Shown here piece by piece: positions 5,434 to 6,195 of a DNA stretch of 6,195 nt (position 1 is the first letter of the stretch; each line of letters begins with the position of its first letter). The stretch lies in assembly GCA_017414585.1 (NCBI GenBank), contig JAFQLN010000121.1, positions 1 to 6,195 of the forward strand. Reading direction: 5' to 3'. The notes beneath the pieces are model-generated. The model was not told the origin of the DNA. It ran no database searches and saw nothing but the letters and a program-made list of their open reading frames with translations. Source of the stretch: Clostridia bacterium (GTDB lineage: Bacteria; Bacillota_A; Clostridia; Oscillospirales; CAG-272). A program made the position numbers and the translations under genes.

Positions 5434-5914
5434 ATTTTGCGGAGCTGTCGAGATCGGGCAGTCCTTCCGCCCAGTCATGCAGGGATTTCATGGCATCCAT
5501 AACACTGCACAGAGTTTTCCAGTAATCTCCGTCTTTTACGTGTTCACGGGAAATGCGGATCCCCGCCGCCGCTCTGTCTTTTACAAAACCTTCGGGCAGG
5601 GTGGGAAAATCATACTCACCGAAAAAGGTGACATAGCTGATGCAGCGTAAGAATCCCTCCGCACAGAAGGGTTCCCAATCACCGTCCTCAGATCTGTCCA
5701 TAAACACGGGATCAAAGGGATGTCCCGCACAGCTGCACGCGGTAAGGTAGCCTTTTCGGTTCAGGATCTGCAGAGGAACGGCAATAAGTTCGTCCACTTC
5801 GAAAAAATCGGGTTTCGGATCGTAATGAACTTCGGTGCCGTCGCCTGTTTTGCACGTCACTGTTCCGCCTCTGCTTTTGGTAATATCAAACGTTCTTTTG
5901 TGCATATACGGCAT
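5432..5914 (-). CDS. Hypothetical protein with CSCAGH motif
   Basis: This 160-residue soluble protein is of a kind I have seen in clostridial and phage genomes but cannot assign a function to. Its most distinctive stretch is DELIAVPLQILNRKGYLTACSCAGH (in parts, residues 41-65): a helix, then a K-G-Y turn, then C60-S-C62-A-G-H65. This resembles the S-C-S-G-H/R signature of proteins that start with the pattern I-x-x-L-N-x-K-G-Y-x-T-x-x-S-C-S-G-H, and weakly the S-S-C-S-G-R motif of TYW3-type tRNA methyltransferases. Further cysteines are C84, C91 and C136. The C60/C62/H65 cluster could bind a metal. Start at 5914 is supported by AGAGGGGA on the minus strand (5928-5921), six bases upstream. The gene converges on the phosphodiesterase gene. 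It lies 85 bases downstream of the GGGtGRT gene, with a hairpin between, and no clear promoter of its own is visible. Confidence 0.75.
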   Translation of the reverse strand: MPYMHKRTFDITKSRGGTVTCKTGDGTEVHYDPKPDFFEVDELIAVPLQILNRKGYLTACSCAGHPFDPVFMDRSEDGDWEPFCAEGFLRCISYVTFFGEYDFPTLPEGFVKDRAAAGIRISREHVKDGDYWKTLCSVMDAMKSLHDWAEGLPDLDSSAK

Positions 5915-5944
5915 GGCATTCCCCTCTCATGTGCTTCTAAAGGA

Positions 5945-5980
5945 ACAGGGAAAACCCTCGTTCAAAAAGGTTTTCCCTGT
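5945..5980 (-). terminator. Hairpin after the GGGtGRT gene, probable terminator
   Basis: A perfect 12-pair stem (5945-5956 with 5969-5980; ACAGGGAAAACC and its complement) closes a 12-base loop. On the minus strand it starts 19 bases after the TAA stop of the GGGtGRT gene, and the tail is TCCTTTAG, a poor T-run. It is therefore probably a leaky terminator or a processing/stability hairpin, and readthrough could carry transcription into the hypothetical gene. Confidence 0.6.
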
Positions 5981-5999
5981 AAAAAATCAAACTGTTGAA

Positions 6000-6195
6000 T
6001 TACTTGCTGGCTTCTTCTACAGCAACAGCTACAGCAACGGTCATACCAACCATCGGGTTGTTGCCGGCGCCGATCAGACCCATCATTTCTACGTGAGCCG
6101 GAACGGAGGAGGAACCTGCGAACTGTGCGTCGGAGTGCATACGGCCCATGGTGTCGGTCATACCGTAGGAAGCGGGACCTGCTGCCATGTTGTCC
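6000..6195 (-). CDS. GGGtGRT family protein, C-terminal end (5' part outside window)
   Basis: The last 64 residues of a minus-strand protein are visible, ending in TAA. The frame is open to the window edge, and the residues before the visible Met (D-N) continue the family pattern, so the ATG at 6188 is internal. The sequence DNMAAGPASYGMTDTMGR, then MHSDAQFAGSSSVPAHVEMM, then GNNPMVGMTVAVAVAVEEA, closely matches my memory of the C terminus of the GGGtGRT protein family (Pfam PF14057), abundant soluble proteins of anaerobic Firmicutes named for an internal glycine-rich motif that here would lie outside the window. The function of the family is not known to me. The strong GC content with regular use of GCT/GCA and GGA codons may reflect high expression. 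A 12-pair hairpin follows the stop. Confidence 0.88.
   Translation of the reverse strand, partial: DNMAAGPASYGMTDTMGRMHSDAQFAGSSSVPAHVEMMGLIGAGNNPMVGMTVAVAVAVEEASK

Noticed and set aside
5405..5998. Plus-strand open frames of 81 and 92 codons opposite the CSCAGH gene
   Set aside because: They are antisense to a gene with a strong ribosome binding site and a terminator-bounded end, and show no motifs.

Overview
The window looks like ordinary chromosome from a Firmicute, most likely of the class Clostridia. This rests on GC-rich genes separated by AT-rich spacers, sigma-A (sigma-70 type) promoters, AGGA/GAGG-type ribosome binding sites, several factor-independent terminators, and a terminal GGGtGRT-family gene, a family I associate with clostridia. 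I see no phage, transposon, CRISPR, rRNA or tRNA sequence. The assignment is from pattern memory; no database was searched.

Layout, left to right. (1) The 3' part of an L-asparaginase II family gene runs off the left edge. (2) A 262-base AT-rich spacer holds two pairs of short repeats, a near-consensus promoter and a leader hairpin. (3) A class I SAM-dependent methyltransferase gene follows, ended by a strong terminator. (4) A new promoter, whose -35 overlaps that terminator, leads into a small YgjV-type inner membrane protein gene, which is followed by a long imperfect hairpin. (5) Three plus-strand genes sit with 45- and 67-base spacers and no terminator between them: a GH127-like (beta-L-arabinofuranosidase fold) protein, a metallopeptidase resembling plant basic secretory proteins, and a glycerophosphodiester phosphodiesterase-like protein. 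None has a signal peptide. They are probably one transcript. (6) A bidirectional terminator separates them from two minus-strand genes: a 160-residue protein of unknown function with a CSCAGH motif, and the C-terminal end of a GGGtGRT protein that enters from the right edge.

How the genes work together: the left genes look like independent units. The three-gene group is the only candidate for a functional set, pairing enzymes of glycan, peptide and phosphodiester hydrolysis. What it acts on cannot be read from the sequence. Two of its members depart from family norms: the GH127-like protein keeps the zinc/cysteine site but seems to lack the usual acid/base glutamate, and the phosphodiesterase has a changed E-x-K motif. 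I did not find convincing evidence of a new multi-component system; the best leads are those departures and the repeat-rich region upstream of the methyltransferase promoter.
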